DNA of 64,000 bases from UBA8529 sp964390565 (lineage in GTDB: Bacteria; Bacteroidota; Bacteroidia; Bacteroidales; Tenuifilaceae), in contig CAYMII010000001.1 of NCBI GenBank assembly GCA_964390565.1, positions 108,595 through 172,594 of the forward strand. The letters are read 5' to 3'. This document shows positions 35,244-45,051 of the stretch, one piece after another. A program made the translations under genes and the position numbers. Below the pieces are notes generated by a model, which was not told the origin of the DNA, did not search any database, and was given only the letters and a program-made list of their open reading frames with translations. Each line of letters opens with the position of its first letter. Positions within the stretch are counted from its first letter, which is position 1.

Positions 35244-36350
35244 TTATAACGATACCATAACTCCAAATTCAATGTAATCCGCAACATTCAAGTGAGTTTT
35301 GAGGGCAATTTGGCTATAAATTGATTTGCAAGATCTGTATCGTAAACCAATTCTTTGGTATAAAGCATCATTTTGTTTATCGTGATTGTAGAGATAGCTA
35401 CCCAGATTTGCAAAGGCAGATAGCCTATTTAGAGCCACTTCGGACATTATTGTAACACCAACCTTTGATGCTTTTAATTTGGAGTTGTACTTTACATAAT
35501 CGTCTCTAAAATGCTTAATAGTTGAGCCATCGTACATGTAATCGAGAGATGTACCATACCTGAAATAGGTCTTGAACGATTTGCTGTATTCAACGGAGAG
35601 CGAACCAACGCCATACTTTGAACCTCCAGGTTTATTGGCTTCTTTTATTCCACCCCCGATAACGATTAAAAATCTTGAATTATCAGTAATAAAATCATTT
35701 TCTTTTTTATTGATTTTCGGGTTACTTGTTAGTTTGTAATTTATGCCAATACTTCCCGTTAGCATATTAATCCCATAATTAGGCTTTTTTATCGCTCCAT
35801 TTGAAAGATGAGAGCCAAATATGCCCATACTTGCATTTAGTCTATTTGATACTTTAAAAGCTACTTCTAAGCCTAACGAAGCATACATATTAATATGCGA
35901 TGAGATTGCAACGTTTAAAGGATTTGAAATGCTATCGTAAACTTTTGTAGCGTATGATAAGCCTAATGCAGTTTTTAGGTTTAAACTTATTGGTTTATTG
36001 TATTTGGTTAAAGGGAACGATATGTATGGATAAATACAATGAGCATATCCAAGTACTTTTGTATACCCTAAATCCATGAAAAGATATGATACCCCAATCT
36101 CTGGGGAGTTGTAATAATTACTCCAAGATTCAGTATAGATTTTTCTGAAGCTATAGCTAACCTCTATTGCGTTGATTGGACTTTTTTTTAAAGGATTTAA
36201 CGGTTTTTCGTGAGGAATAATTTGACCAGAGTAATAATTGCAATTAAATCTATCTCGTCGAATAGTAGAATCAATAGAGAAATATCCCTTTGCATTATTA
36301 AGTAAAGGGGTTAGAAATAAAATGGTTAGGCAAATTATTCTTGCTCTCAG
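35244..36350 (-). CDS. PagL-like outer-membrane acyloxyacyl hydrolase with unclear start
   Basis: PagL-type enzymes remove an acyl chain from lipid A in the outer membrane. The catalytic region GSHLSNGAIKKPNYGINML contains the His-x-Ser-Asn pattern. Alternating beta-strands cover the rest. The first ATG, at 36077, would skip about 90 in-frame residues that include LRARIICLTILFLTPLLNNAKG, a fine signal peptide. That extension has no ATG, GTG or TTG in frame; CTG at 36350 is the only near-start. A TTG 10 bases upstream would be in frame if the AAAA after it had one more A. The coordinates given use the CTG. The protein is then 368 residues. Confidence 0.65.
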   Translation of the reverse strand: MRARIICLTILFLTPLLNNAKGYFSIDSTIRRDRFNCNYYSGQIIPHEKPLNPLKKSPINAIEVSYSFRKIYTESWSNYYNSPEIGVSYLFMDLGYTKVLGYAHCIYPYISFPLTKYNKPISLNLKTALGLSYATKVYDSISNPLNVAISSHINMYASLGLEVAFKVSNRLNASMGIFGSHLSNGAIKKPNYGINMLTGSIGINYKLTSNPKINKKENDFITDNSRFLIVIGGGIKEANKPGGSKYGVGSLSVEYSKSFKTYFRYGTSLDYMYDGSTIKHFRDDYVKYNSKLKASKVGVTIMSEVALNRLSAFANLGSYLYNHDKQNDALYQRIGLRYRSCKSIYSQIALKTHLNVADYIEFGVMVSL

Positions 36351-36425
36351 CTTTTCAAAATTTACATACTAAATATATGAATTTTTAAAGCATTTTTGTT
36401 TTTGACTATTAAACGAGAGGTTTTT

Positions 36426-37496
36426 CTAAGGATTATAAACCTCCATTCCAGCTAATTCCTTATTGTTAAAATCAAATAAGGCCATGTTTTCCCACGATGA
36501 ACCATTTGTAGCCGTTGAGCCTTTGTAAGCAACCCAATCTGGAGCCCAATAGCAGAAACCAAGTCCGCTATTACATTTCGATATGATTGATTTTAGTTTT
36601 TTCAAATAAAGTAGCTGACCTGCTGTATTTGCTGGGTAACCTGATATTAATTGGCTGTTTAGTCCAACTGTATTATTTGTGTAATCATTCCATCCAAGCG
36701 AAAAAGGATATGCTGTTTCGGCAATTACAAAAGGTTTATTGTGAAGTATCGATAGCTGGTTAATACCGATGTAGAGGCTATCAAAGTTTTTCCCATGCCA
36801 AAAAGGGTAATGCGAAATACCTATGATATCATAATCTACTCCATTTGATGTAAGTTGATCGTAAAACCATTTTGCATTTTTATAGCCAGCAAAATGAATG
36901 ATAATTTGCGAAGTAGGAGCAACATCTCTTACTGCTTTTATTCCTTTATTTAAAAGCAAAATGAAGTTGCTTATATTACTTATTTTACCATCATTCCACA
37001 AAAATCCGCTATTAATCTCATTTCCTATTTGGACGTATTCTGGATTAATGATCTGAACAACTTTCTTTGTATAGTTATAAACACTATCACCAAGAGTAGT
37101 TAGATCTAAGGCGTTCCATGCCAATGGCTTTGTTTGTGTTCCAGGATCAGCCCATGTATCAGAGTAATGAATATCAAGCCATACTTTCATATCAAGTGCT
37201 TTAACTCTGTTTGCCAAATTTGTTACCTCTGCAAGGCTACTATGTGTATTAGCCGGTGTGTGCCATAATCTAATTCTCACGGTATTACACCCATTGTCCT
37301 TAAATATCTGAAGGGCGTTTTTAGGATTGTTATTTTTATCATAATATATTGTTCCTTCTTCTTCAATTTCAGGAAGGAATGATAAATCAGCAGCCCTAAT
37401 TGATATTTCTTTTTTATTTGAGTCGCTGTCGCTTTTATTACAGCTAATCGCAAAAGGAATTATTAATATCAGGAGGTATTTAACTAGATGATTCAT
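36426..37496 (-). CDS. GH53 endo-beta-1,4-galactanase lipoprotein
   Basis: A 356-residue surface or periplasmic lipoprotein (lipobox AISC, Cys19). The GH53 TIM barrel cuts beta-1,4-galactan, the side chain of pectic rhamnogalacturonan I. It shows IRAADLSFLPEIEEEG, CNTVRIRLWHTPA and WLDIHYSDTWADPGTQTKP. The acid/base Glu is in QIGNEINSG (about 159) and the nucleophile Glu in VIAETAYPFS (about 259). It is the last gene of a three-gene cassette and starts 11 bp after the esterase stop. A second GH53 domain occurs in the first gene of the same cassette. Confidence 0.93.
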   Translation of the reverse strand: MNHLVKYLLILIIPFAISCNKSDSDSNKKEISIRAADLSFLPEIEEEGTIYYDKNNNPKNALQIFKDNGCNTVRIRLWHTPANTHSSLAEVTNLANRVKALDMKVWLDIHYSDTWADPGTQTKPLAWNALDLTTLGDSVYNYTKKVVQIINPEYVQIGNEINSGFLWNDGKISNISNFILLLNKGIKAVRDVAPTSQIIIHFAGYKNAKWFYDQLTSNGVDYDIIGISHYPFWHGKNFDSLYIGINQLSILHNKPFVIAETAYPFSLGWNDYTNNTVGLNSQLISGYPANTAGQLLYLKKLKSIISKCNSGLGFCYWAPDWVAYKGSTATNGSSWENMALFDFNNKELAGMEVYNP

Positions 37497-37507
37497 TTTT
37501 ATAAGCC

Positions 37508-38689
37508 TTATGGTTTCTCAATAAGAAAGGTTATTATTTTGTCAAACCTCTTTGCCCAAGATCTTTCGGAGTGATCTGCTCCATCAAACTTTATCGTAAC
37601 CCAATTAGAACTATTATAACCTTTTTCTTTTAGAATCAAATCGATGTTTTTCTGATAAGGTTCGTAATTTGCATCAAGTGTAACTGTACCAAAGTCAAAG
37701 TAAAGTTTATGATTGGTAGGAGAGGGTAGCGATTCTTTTGCATACTTTTCAAATGCAAGTGGTATTTCGCGATTGTTTTCAAATGAGCCAATCCAATGGG
37801 TTGAAATGCAAGCAGCACCTGAAAAAACATTTGGGTACTCGCAGATTGCATAAAAGGATATTAACCCACCCATGCTAGAACCAGCAATGTAAGTATGCTT
37901 GGCATCTGAAAGGGTTGAGTAGTTTTTATCGATGTAAGGCTTAAGCTCGCTAACTAAGAAACGTAAATAGTCATCGGCCTTTGGACCTCCTGGTAATAGG
38001 TTTTCAAATTTTGTTTTAATAGTATCGGGTAAATAGCTTAATGCTTTTTGTGGGAAGTATTCAGCATGCCTTTTATTACCATTATTGTTTATTCCAATGA
38101 CGATAGTTTTTTCGATTTTTCCATCTACAATAAGTTTGCTAATAACCTCGTCAACCTTCCATTCCTGCTTATTCCAAGTTATTGTAGAATCGAAAAGCAT
38201 TTGCCCATCGTGCATGTAAAGCACAGCATATTTTTCAGAATTGGTATAGTTTTCGGGTAGCCAAATGCTTATTAATCGACCATCAACGTAGTTTGATTTT
38301 AGGAATACTTTTTTCACAATACCTGATGATGCTTTATAAATGATTGCTGAATCGGGGTTCCATAATTCTTTCCATCCATTTACCACATCATTATTGACAT
38401 AACTTCTTCCGTTAGATGAGTCAGTTTCTTCAAATTCCTGTAAAGGTCCACTATAGTATTTGTATTTATTAGCAGGGATCGCCTCGGGAATTAATAACTT
38501 GAACTGGTTATCGCTTTGCTTATTCATTTCTCGAATAGCCCAACCGGTCATATCACCTGCAATGAAGCAAGATTTAGTACCTGCTGGTACTGTAACTGAA
38601 TATGTTAACCCTTTATCTTCAATTTTTCTTTCGCCACAAGCAATAGCGAGTAGCAGAAAAAGTATAATTAATAAGCTATTCCTTTTCAT
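37508..38689 (-). CDS. Esterase D/enterochelin-esterase-like lipoprotein with N-terminal CBM48-like domain
   Basis: This 393-residue protein has a lipobox (LLAIAC, Cys about 18). A domain at about 28-110 resembles a CBM48/E-set fold (FIAGDMTGWAIREM). The C-terminal alpha/beta-hydrolase contains YAVLYMHDGQMLFDS, the nucleophile S272 in AGSSMGGL and a late His in FDGADHSERSW. Family members hydrolyse feruloyl, acetyl or other esters. Between two galactanase-bearing genes it is probably a pectin side-chain deesterification enzyme, but the substrate is inferred. Gap to each neighbour is 11 bp. Confidence 0.85.
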   Translation of the reverse strand: MKRNSLLIILFLLLAIACGERKIEDKGLTYSVTVPAGTKSCFIAGDMTGWAIREMNKQSDNQFKLLIPEAIPANKYKYYSGPLQEFEETDSSNGRSYVNNDVVNGWKELWNPDSAIIYKASSGIVKKVFLKSNYVDGRLISIWLPENYTNSEKYAVLYMHDGQMLFDSTITWNKQEWKVDEVISKLIVDGKIEKTIVIGINNNGNKRHAEYFPQKALSYLPDTIKTKFENLLPGGPKADDYLRFLVSELKPYIDKNYSTLSDAKHTYIAGSSMGGLISFYAICEYPNVFSGAACISTHWIGSFENNREIPLAFEKYAKESLPSPTNHKLYFDFGTVTLDANYEPYQKNIDLILKEKGYNSSNWVTIKFDGADHSERSWAKRFDKIITFLIEKP

Positions 38690-38700
38690 TGTTTTACGAT

Positions 38701-41700
38701 TTATTCATTAAGGTATTTACTCGCAAGTTCATCGTAGTAGTTTAAAAAATTGTTTGAATTACCCTCTTTATCGAATATGGATTCCCAAGTGCTTAGAGGT
38801 TCCCAAATACAGGTACCTTTTCCTAAGCCATTAGGGATGTTAAAAGCAATCTCATTGACTTCCTGCTTTACATGAGAGTATTCAACAATGATGATATGCT
38901 TTTTGTATCTTTTTGCAAGATCATCGGTATTAAATTTTAAGTCGCTTAAAGTACCATGCCACCTGGGATAGTAAGATAAGCCTATCACATCGCAATCAAC
39001 ACCTCGGCTAAACATATTGTTAAGCCAAAATACCGATTCGTCATTTTGGCCCCCAAGGGCAATATGAAGCATTATTATTATTGAGGGGTCAATTTCCTTT
39101 ACTCCATCTATTCCGGCCTTAATTAGATATGCTAAACTATCGAGATTGCTAATTTGTCCATCGGGCCATACCATACCATGGTTTATTTCATTTCCAATTT
39201 GAACCATATCTGGTGTTGTTCCTTGGGCTTTTAATTCGTTGATAACATCTTTTGTGTAATCCTTGAGGGTGCTTTTTAATTGATCAGAATTAAGATCTTT
39301 CCAAGCAGATGGCTTAAACTGTTGACCTGGATCGGCCCAGTAGTCGCTATAATGAAAATCAAGAAGAAGTTTCATGCCCGCTTTCTTAACTCGTTTTGCC
39401 ATTTCCAAGGTATTTTTAAGGTTACAGAAACCGCTTTGCGGAGAATAACCTTTTTCAACTTCAGGATTTACAAAGATTCTTAATCTTACATAGTTAAATC
39501 CGTGATCCTTTAAAATCTGAATAGCATCTTTCTCAACTCCCTTATCCTTAAATTTTATGCCTTTATTTTCAAGTTCTGGAAGAAACGAAATATCGGCACC
39601 AAGCATTTTATCGATGTTCTTTTTCGATGTCTCAATTGTTTTTATACTTGTGTTGATATTATCTTTTGGTGATACTGTATGTATCTCTGTACCACCTGCC
39701 CATACTCCGTCAGATTCTACTTTCAACTTTATAATATCTGGCTTCTTTCCGGATTGAATAATTATCTGGCATTTACCATTAAAAAGTTTTCGTTGCCAAT
39801 TACCATCTAAACATTTATCAGGTTCGTGACTGCTAGGATTGCCATTCCCAACACCAATGATTTTAGCATCGCCAGTTAATGTGAACTTTAGTAGATTTTG
39901 AGCAGTAGGAATCTCTCTACCATGTTTATCGGTAACCGAGCAGTTTATAACTGTTACATCTTTGCCATCGGCAATCATCGTTGTTTTATAGGGTGTTACA
40001 ACAACATCCATAGGTTCGTCAGTTGTTTCGATACTACTTTCAAACGTTTGGCCATTTTTATAAGCTATAGCTTTTAAAGTCCCTGCTTGATATGGAACAG
40101 ACCATTTTAAGTGGCTGTTTCTTTTCATCTCTTTTTTTCCAAGACTAACACCATTTAGGAAAAGCTCAATATTATCGGCATTTGAATTAACCCAAACATC
40201 AATTGGCTGTCCTTCTTTGCCCTTCCAGTTCCAATGTGGGGAGATGTGCAAAACAGGTTCATCTTTCCACCATGATTGATAGTAGTAGTAGATGTTTTTT
40301 GGGAAACCGCACACATCCATCAACCCAAAATGAGAGCTGATATTTGGCCACTGGTAAGGTGTTGGCTCGCCACGATAATCAAAGCCTGTCCAAACAAATC
40401 CACCCATCATCCAAGGGTTATCTGCTGCAATAGGCCACCAATCTTCAGCTTTTGATGCCCACCAAGGAGCCAATATATCCTGATCAGGAACATAGCAGTT
40501 AATCGTATCTTTTTCATAAATTCCACGTGTTGTAACTGTACTACCCATTTCGGTTCCTAAGATTGGTTGTTGAGGATGATCTTTATGGTATGCAACAATC
40601 GATTTCTCACGATAGTTAAAACTTCGGATAGGAATCACCTCATTAATTCCCTTAACTACATTTCCTAAATCTGCTGCATATGTACAAGTTCTGGAGGGAT
40701 CGAACTGTTTTTGCTTAGCCATAAGCGATAAAGCTACTCTTTTCCCAACACCATTTTGTTGGATGTAACCTTCCTCATTTCCAATAGACCACAAAAAAAT
40801 CGAAGGATGATTTCTATCTCTTGTGATTAATCTTTCAAATTGGTTAATGTATTCAGGGCTACTATTTAGAAGTCTTGTTTCATCAAGTACTAGCATTCCA
40901 AGGCTATCGCAAGCATCAAGGAGTTCAGGGGTGGGGGCATTGTGGCTTGTTCGGTAGGCATTTGCCCCCATTTCTTTAAGAAGTTTTATTCGGTAGTATT
41001 GTAAATAATCGGGCAAAGCGCTGCCAACCCCTGCATGATCCTGATGGCAATTGACGCCTTTTACTTTTACTAATTTGCCATTCAAATACAGCCCTTTTTC
41101 AGCATCAATAATGATTTCCCTAATTCCTAATCGATTTACTATTTGATCAATAATAATTCCTTTTTGTTTGATTAGCGTTTTAACTCTGTATAAGTAAGGA
41201 TCTTCCAATGACCATAACCTCAGATTATCAGCATTTAAGGTTTGGCTAACTGTTTTGAATTCACTGGGAGCGAGGCTGAGTGGTAAATCCTTAGTCGTAC
41301 TAACTTGTTTCCCACTTCTATCTAATAGAATTGATTGAATTATAAGATCTTTTTCATCGGTTAAACCCAAATTTTCAATTTGAGCATCGATGCTAATAGT
41401 TGCTTTTTTAGAACTTAACTTTGACCGAATAAATATAGAATTGTCGACAAAATGAAGGTTATTATATCGATTTAGCCATACATGTCTATAGATACCTGCT
41501 CCTTCGTAAAACCAGCCCTCAAACTGAGTTGCGTCAACGCGAACTACAATTACATTCTTACCTTTAAAATTGATGTAATCGGTGATATCATATGTAACGC
41601 CAATGTATCCGCTTTGGTTATTCCCTAAATAAAACCCATTTAGCCAGATATTTGAATTACGAAAGATGCCATCAAATTGAATGCTATAGCGCGAACCGGA

Positions 41701-42099
41701 ATCTTGAGCAGGAATTAAAAACTCTTTCCTATACCATCCTATGCTATTCTCAGGATAGCCTGCTCCAATTGCTTTGTACCCATGTGACATAAGATCAAAA
41801 TTCGAAGAATTTTGAAATGATAACTCTACAGCCCAATCATGAGGGATATCGATACTTCGCCATTGTTTATCATCAAATTTTGGGTCAATAGCTGTTCCTT
41901 CCGATTTTCCCGATTTAGCAAAGATATTTGCAATCCCGTAGTTAAAGTCTTTTGATGGATCGGAAGCATTGCCGAGATGAAACCTCCAGCCCTCGTCAAA
42001 GTTTATGCGTTCACGTTTTACCGATTGAGAATGAGACGAATTGGCAATTAGAAGAAGAACTATAATTGCTAATAGGGAATGGTTAACAAGTTTTTTCAT
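38701..42099 (-). CDS. GH2 beta-galactosidase fused to a GH53 galactanase domain
   Basis: A 1132-residue exported enzyme (signal peptide 1-24). Residues about 25-790 are a GH2 beta-galactosidase: sugar-binding domain (FDEGWRFHLG), immunoglobulin-like domain, TIM barrel with acid/base Glu in WSIGNEEGY (about 441) and nucleophile Glu in LGTEMG (about 517), then DUF4982-type and Ig-like domains. Residues about 830-1132 are a full GH53 domain (MLGADISFLPELENKGI) with QIGNEINHG (about 970) and VEYSH (about 1072). The fusion pairs endo- and exo-attack on beta-1,4-galactan in one chain. It heads the operon with the esterase and the second GH53. Confidence 0.93.
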   Translation of the reverse strand: MKKLVNHSLLAIIVLLLIANSSHSQSVKRERINFDEGWRFHLGNASDPSKDFNYGIANIFAKSGKSEGTAIDPKFDDKQWRSIDIPHDWAVELSFQNSSNFDLMSHGYKAIGAGYPENSIGWYRKEFLIPAQDSGSRYSIQFDGIFRNSNIWLNGFYLGNNQSGYIGVTYDITDYINFKGKNVIVVRVDATQFEGWFYEGAGIYRHVWLNRYNNLHFVDNSIFIRSKLSSKKATISIDAQIENLGLTDEKDLIIQSILLDRSGKQVSTTKDLPLSLAPSEFKTVSQTLNADNLRLWSLEDPYLYRVKTLIKQKGIIIDQIVNRLGIREIIIDAEKGLYLNGKLVKVKGVNCHQDHAGVGSALPDYLQYYRIKLLKEMGANAYRTSHNAPTPELLDACDSLGMLVLDETRLLNSSPEYINQFERLITRDRNHPSIFLWSIGNEEGYIQQNGVGKRVALSLMAKQKQFDPSRTCTYAADLGNVVKGINEVIPIRSFNYREKSIVAYHKDHPQQPILGTEMGSTVTTRGIYEKDTINCYVPDQDILAPWWASKAEDWWPIAADNPWMMGGFVWTGFDYRGEPTPYQWPNISSHFGLMDVCGFPKNIYYYYQSWWKDEPVLHISPHWNWKGKEGQPIDVWVNSNADNIELFLNGVSLGKKEMKRNSHLKWSVPYQAGTLKAIAYKNGQTFESSIETTDEPMDVVVTPYKTTMIADGKDVTVINCSVTDKHGREIPTAQNLLKFTLTGDAKIIGVGNGNPSSHEPDKCLDGNWQRKLFNGKCQIIIQSGKKPDIIKLKVESDGVWAGGTEIHTVSPKDNINTSIKTIETSKKNIDKMLGADISFLPELENKGIKFKDKGVEKDAIQILKDHGFNYVRLRIFVNPEVEKGYSPQSGFCNLKNTLEMAKRVKKAGMKLLLDFHYSDYWADPGQQFKPSAWKDLNSDQLKSTLKDYTKDVINELKAQGTTPDMVQIGNEINHGMVWPDGQISNLDSLAYLIKAGIDGVKEIDPSIIIMLHIALGGQNDESVFWLNNMFSRGVDCDVIGLSYYPRWHGTLSDLKFNTDDLAKRYKKHIIIVEYSHVKQEVNEIAFNIPNGLGKGTCIWEPLSTWESIFDKEGNSNNFLNYYDELASKYLNE

Positions 42100-42141
42100 A
42101 ATCTACTCAATTTAAAGCATTGTAAATACTTTATAAACAAA

Positions 42142-42166
42142 GAAGTCCGGAAAAATCCGGACTTCA
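42142..42166 (-). terminator. Terminator between the sus operon and the galactan cassette
   Basis: GAAGTCCGG and CCGGACTTC form a 9-bp GC-rich stem around a six-base A/T loop. It lies 3 bp after the GH13 stop and 43 bp before the GH2 start on the minus strand. No U-tract is longer than three bases, so read-through is possible. Confidence 0.65.
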
Positions 42167-42169
42167 ATA

Positions 42170-44959
42170 TTATCGAATAATTAACTTCTTTGTAGTAAAT
42201 TGCCTACCAGTTTGTATTCTAACTAAGTATATTCCTGGTTTGACATCATCGTTAAAATTGATATTGTATGAATTATGACCAAAGGATAAGCCCTCAATAT
42301 TTTTTTCAAATACTTTTTGCCCAATAATGGAGTACAAAGCTATGGTTAAATCTTTATTATCTCGGTTTTCAAATGCGATTGAAATTTCTCCATCACTTGG
42401 ATTTGGCCATAAATTGACATCTAATTCAGAAACTAATATAGGATCGTTGATGCCAAGGAAAATATCTGTTTTCTTTAATTTCTTGGAAGTGTAAAGTCGA
42501 TATTCTCCGGGAAGGAATGATTTGCTATATGCTGTAGTTGCTAAATTTATTGAGTCTTGGCTGAAATACTCATACCATTTACCTGAATTAGGAAAAGCAA
42601 GAGTGTAATTTTCTAATTGTACATTAAAATTACCCATAACAACTACATCCATATCTGCCCCTGTTAGTTTTATCCATTTCTTAGCACCGGCAAGTGACAT
42701 AGAAAAGTTACTTGTACTAAAAACGGGAAAATTCTTTTTTAAGTCTATCAGTTGAGAATATACTCCTAGCAGATGTTTCCGCCTTGAATCATTAAAGTAT
42801 TCCCAATGAATTGGTTTCCGACCAACCCTATCGTTGTTATAGTTAATAGATACGTCGTATCCAAGTTCTCCAAATTGCCATATCATTTTTGGACCAGGTA
42901 CTGTGAAGAAAAATAGGGCAGCCATTTCGTTTCGAGCAAGACCAATGGGTATATCTCTAACATTGTATGTTGAAACAGCGGTGTTACCGTAATTCATATT
43001 TTTAAACATTAACCTTTCTTCATCATGGCTTTCCATGTAACCAACAAGATGCGGATATATCCATCCTCTATTCTTATACGAAATGTTTGAGAAGTCGGTA
43101 TTATCAGGATCGGATGTTATCCAGCTCATAGTAGCTTCACCATAGTTGTAATTCATGTTGCCCCAAATTAACATTCCGTAGTTAGAGAGTTCAAATTCTT
43201 CGGAATTAGCGCAAAAATGCTCAAGAATCAGGTATGCATTTTCATTAACATCCCAAATATGGTCTGCATAATGCTTTAAAATAGCAATTCGTGAAGCATC
43301 GTAAGCACCTCCATCTCCAGCAGTATTAGTGAAACCTTTTGTGAAATCGAATCTAAAACCATCAACTTTGAATTCAGTTAACCAGTAAGTTAAAATGCTA
43401 TCAACAAATTGTTTTGTGTATGCACTTTCATGGTTAAAATCAAAACCCCATGAATAGCTAGCATTTGGACTATTAACGTTATACCATGGATTGTCGGATG
43501 TTACCTTACTTGTTGAGGAGTTATAGTAAAGTTGCACTAAAGGCGATTGGCTATACGAATGGTTTAAAACGATATCCTGAATTACGGCTATGCCTCTGCT
43601 GTGGCAATCATCAATAAAGGCTTTATAGTCGTTTTTAGTGCCGTAGGCTTTATCAGCAGCAAAGTAGAAAGATGGGTTGTAACCCCAGCTATCGTTCCCT
43701 TCGAATTCGCTAATTGGCATTAGCTCAATAGCATTAACTCCCAATTTCTGCAAGTAGTCGAGTGAATCCTGAACGGTTTTAATATAATCGCCGCTAATGA
43801 AATCGCGGATGTGTAATTCATAAATAACTAAATCCTTTTTTTGAGGTGGTGTAAAATTAGTTGTATTCCATGTGTAAGTTTCTTCATTTATCTTAAATGT
43901 TGAAACAATACCTATAGTAGAATCTTTGGGGTAATTGGTTAAGTCAGGATAGTTTATTTGATTTATGTACTGATCATTGGGATCGCAAGTTTTAGTACAA
44001 TAAGGATCTGCTAGTTTGATTTGACCATCAACAAAAAACTGGTATGAATATTCTTTGTCAGGGTTAAGGTTTGTAAGTGTAATCCAGTAATATTTTCCAT
44101 CTGTGGTTCGCTTCATGTAGTATAGGTCATCGGCAAACCAATTGCTAAAGTTTCCAATTAGATAACTATATTGTTTCAATGCTGGAGGATCAAAAAGAAC
44201 AAGAGTTGCTGTAGTATTATCAATTTTGTTAAAACCGGGTTTTAAGCCAGATGGCAAATCTTCTACAGTAACGGCTGGTCTAACAAGGATATATGTTGAG
44301 TCCTTTTTTGTTTGAGTTCCATTGGTTGCAATAGCTTTTATCCAATGTTTCCCATATGTATTTGCAGTGTATGGAAGTGTTATCGAGTTAGATGAGGTAC
44401 TGTACTGTTCAACATTATCGATATAAAGTTTGAGGGTAGTTGAACTATTTGAGTTTACCTGTATTGAGAGGTTTGAGTTATATTCAACAATTGGATTTTC
44501 TTGACTGGGGTTTGTAATATCCACTGAAAGCCCTTGTGTGTAAACAGTGTAAATAATATCAGGACTTGTTTGCTTTGTAGCATCGCTACTTCTAAAAACA
44601 AAACAGAGGTTGGTTATCTTTTTATCGGCAGGTACTCCATAGTATTGCCTTATACTTGGGCTAATTGAAAGGGTATAGGTGTTCGCTCCAGTCCTGGTTA
44701 AAGCTGGTTGAGTAGTGTTACTTCCCCATGTACCTTTTACATAAGCCCATGCTGTGCTACCCTCAACTTTAACACCTGTATGGGCATAAACTGTTCCAGT
44801 GTAATTTTTTAATGCGACACTTTGTGTTGCGTCAAATGTTACAACTACCGCATCTGCGTCAGTTGGAAGTGCTGGGATTACAGTTATTACTTGACTTTTA
44901 CAATTAATCGAAATTGTTAATAAAGCCAAGGTTAAAAAATAGGGGGAATATATTTTCAT
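42170..44959 (-). CDS. T9SS-exported GH13 alpha-amylase with N-terminal carbohydrate-binding domains
   Basis: A 929-residue enzyme (signal peptide 1-22). Two E-set/CBM-like domains (about 25-230 and 235-340, HMPIS-type CBM48 around YSYLIGNFSNWFADD) precede the GH13 barrel. Its catalytic residues are the nucleophile Asp in VDGFRFDFTKG, the acid/base Glu in LILEHFCANSEE and the third Asp in YMESHDEERL. The C-terminal 80 residues are a T9SS type A sorting domain (LNVWPNPSDGEISI...GIYLVRI...KKLIIR). It should therefore be exported through the outer membrane and cleaved there. It is the last gene of the susCDE operon. Confidence 0.94.
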   Translation of the reverse strand: MKIYSPYFLTLALLTISINCKSQVITVIPALPTDADAVVVTFDATQSVALKNYTGTVYAHTGVKVEGSTAWAYVKGTWGSNTTQPALTRTGANTYTLSISPSIRQYYGVPADKKITNLCFVFRSSDATKQTSPDIIYTVYTQGLSVDITNPSQENPIVEYNSNLSIQVNSNSSTTLKLYIDNVEQYSTSSNSITLPYTANTYGKHWIKAIATNGTQTKKDSTYILVRPAVTVEDLPSGLKPGFNKIDNTTATLVLFDPPALKQYSYLIGNFSNWFADDLYYMKRTTDGKYYWITLTNLNPDKEYSYQFFVDGQIKLADPYCTKTCDPNDQYINQINYPDLTNYPKDSTIGIVSTFKINEETYTWNTTNFTPPQKKDLVIYELHIRDFISGDYIKTVQDSLDYLQKLGVNAIELMPISEFEGNDSWGYNPSFYFAADKAYGTKNDYKAFIDDCHSRGIAVIQDIVLNHSYSQSPLVQLYYNSSTSKVTSDNPWYNVNSPNASYSWGFDFNHESAYTKQFVDSILTYWLTEFKVDGFRFDFTKGFTNTAGDGGAYDASRIAILKHYADHIWDVNENAYLILEHFCANSEEFELSNYGMLIWGNMNYNYGEATMSWITSDPDNTDFSNISYKNRGWIYPHLVGYMESHDEERLMFKNMNYGNTAVSTYNVRDIPIGLARNEMAALFFFTVPGPKMIWQFGELGYDVSINYNNDRVGRKPIHWEYFNDSRRKHLLGVYSQLIDLKKNFPVFSTSNFSMSLAGAKKWIKLTGADMDVVVMGNFNVQLENYTLAFPNSGKWYEYFSQDSINLATTAYSKSFLPGEYRLYTSKKLKKTDIFLGINDPILVSELDVNLWPNPSDGEISIAFENRDNKDLTIALYSIIGQKVFEKNIEGLSFGHNSYNINFNDDVKPGIYLVRIQTGRQFTTKKLIIR

Positions 44960-44985
44960 AAATTTTAATACTTTGAGTTAATTAT

Positions 44986-45014
44986 AGAGGGCTACCTAAA
45001 TTAAGTAGCCCTCT
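44986..45014 (-). other. Intercistronic stem-loop between susE and the amylase
   Basis: AGAGGGCTAC and GTAGCCCTCT (10-bp perfect stem, 9-base loop) lie in the 92-bp gap. There is no T-run after the stem on the coding strand. It could slow transcription, protect the upstream message, or set the lower level of amylase relative to susCDE. Confidence 0.6.
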
Positions 45015-45051
45015 TTATTAGTATTTCAAATAACCTAAATAAAATTAAATA

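Noticed and set aside
36415..36452. GAGGTTT/AAACCTC stem at the end of the GH53 gene as a terminator
   Set aside because: The stem is short, overlaps the coding end and has no T-run on the coding strand.
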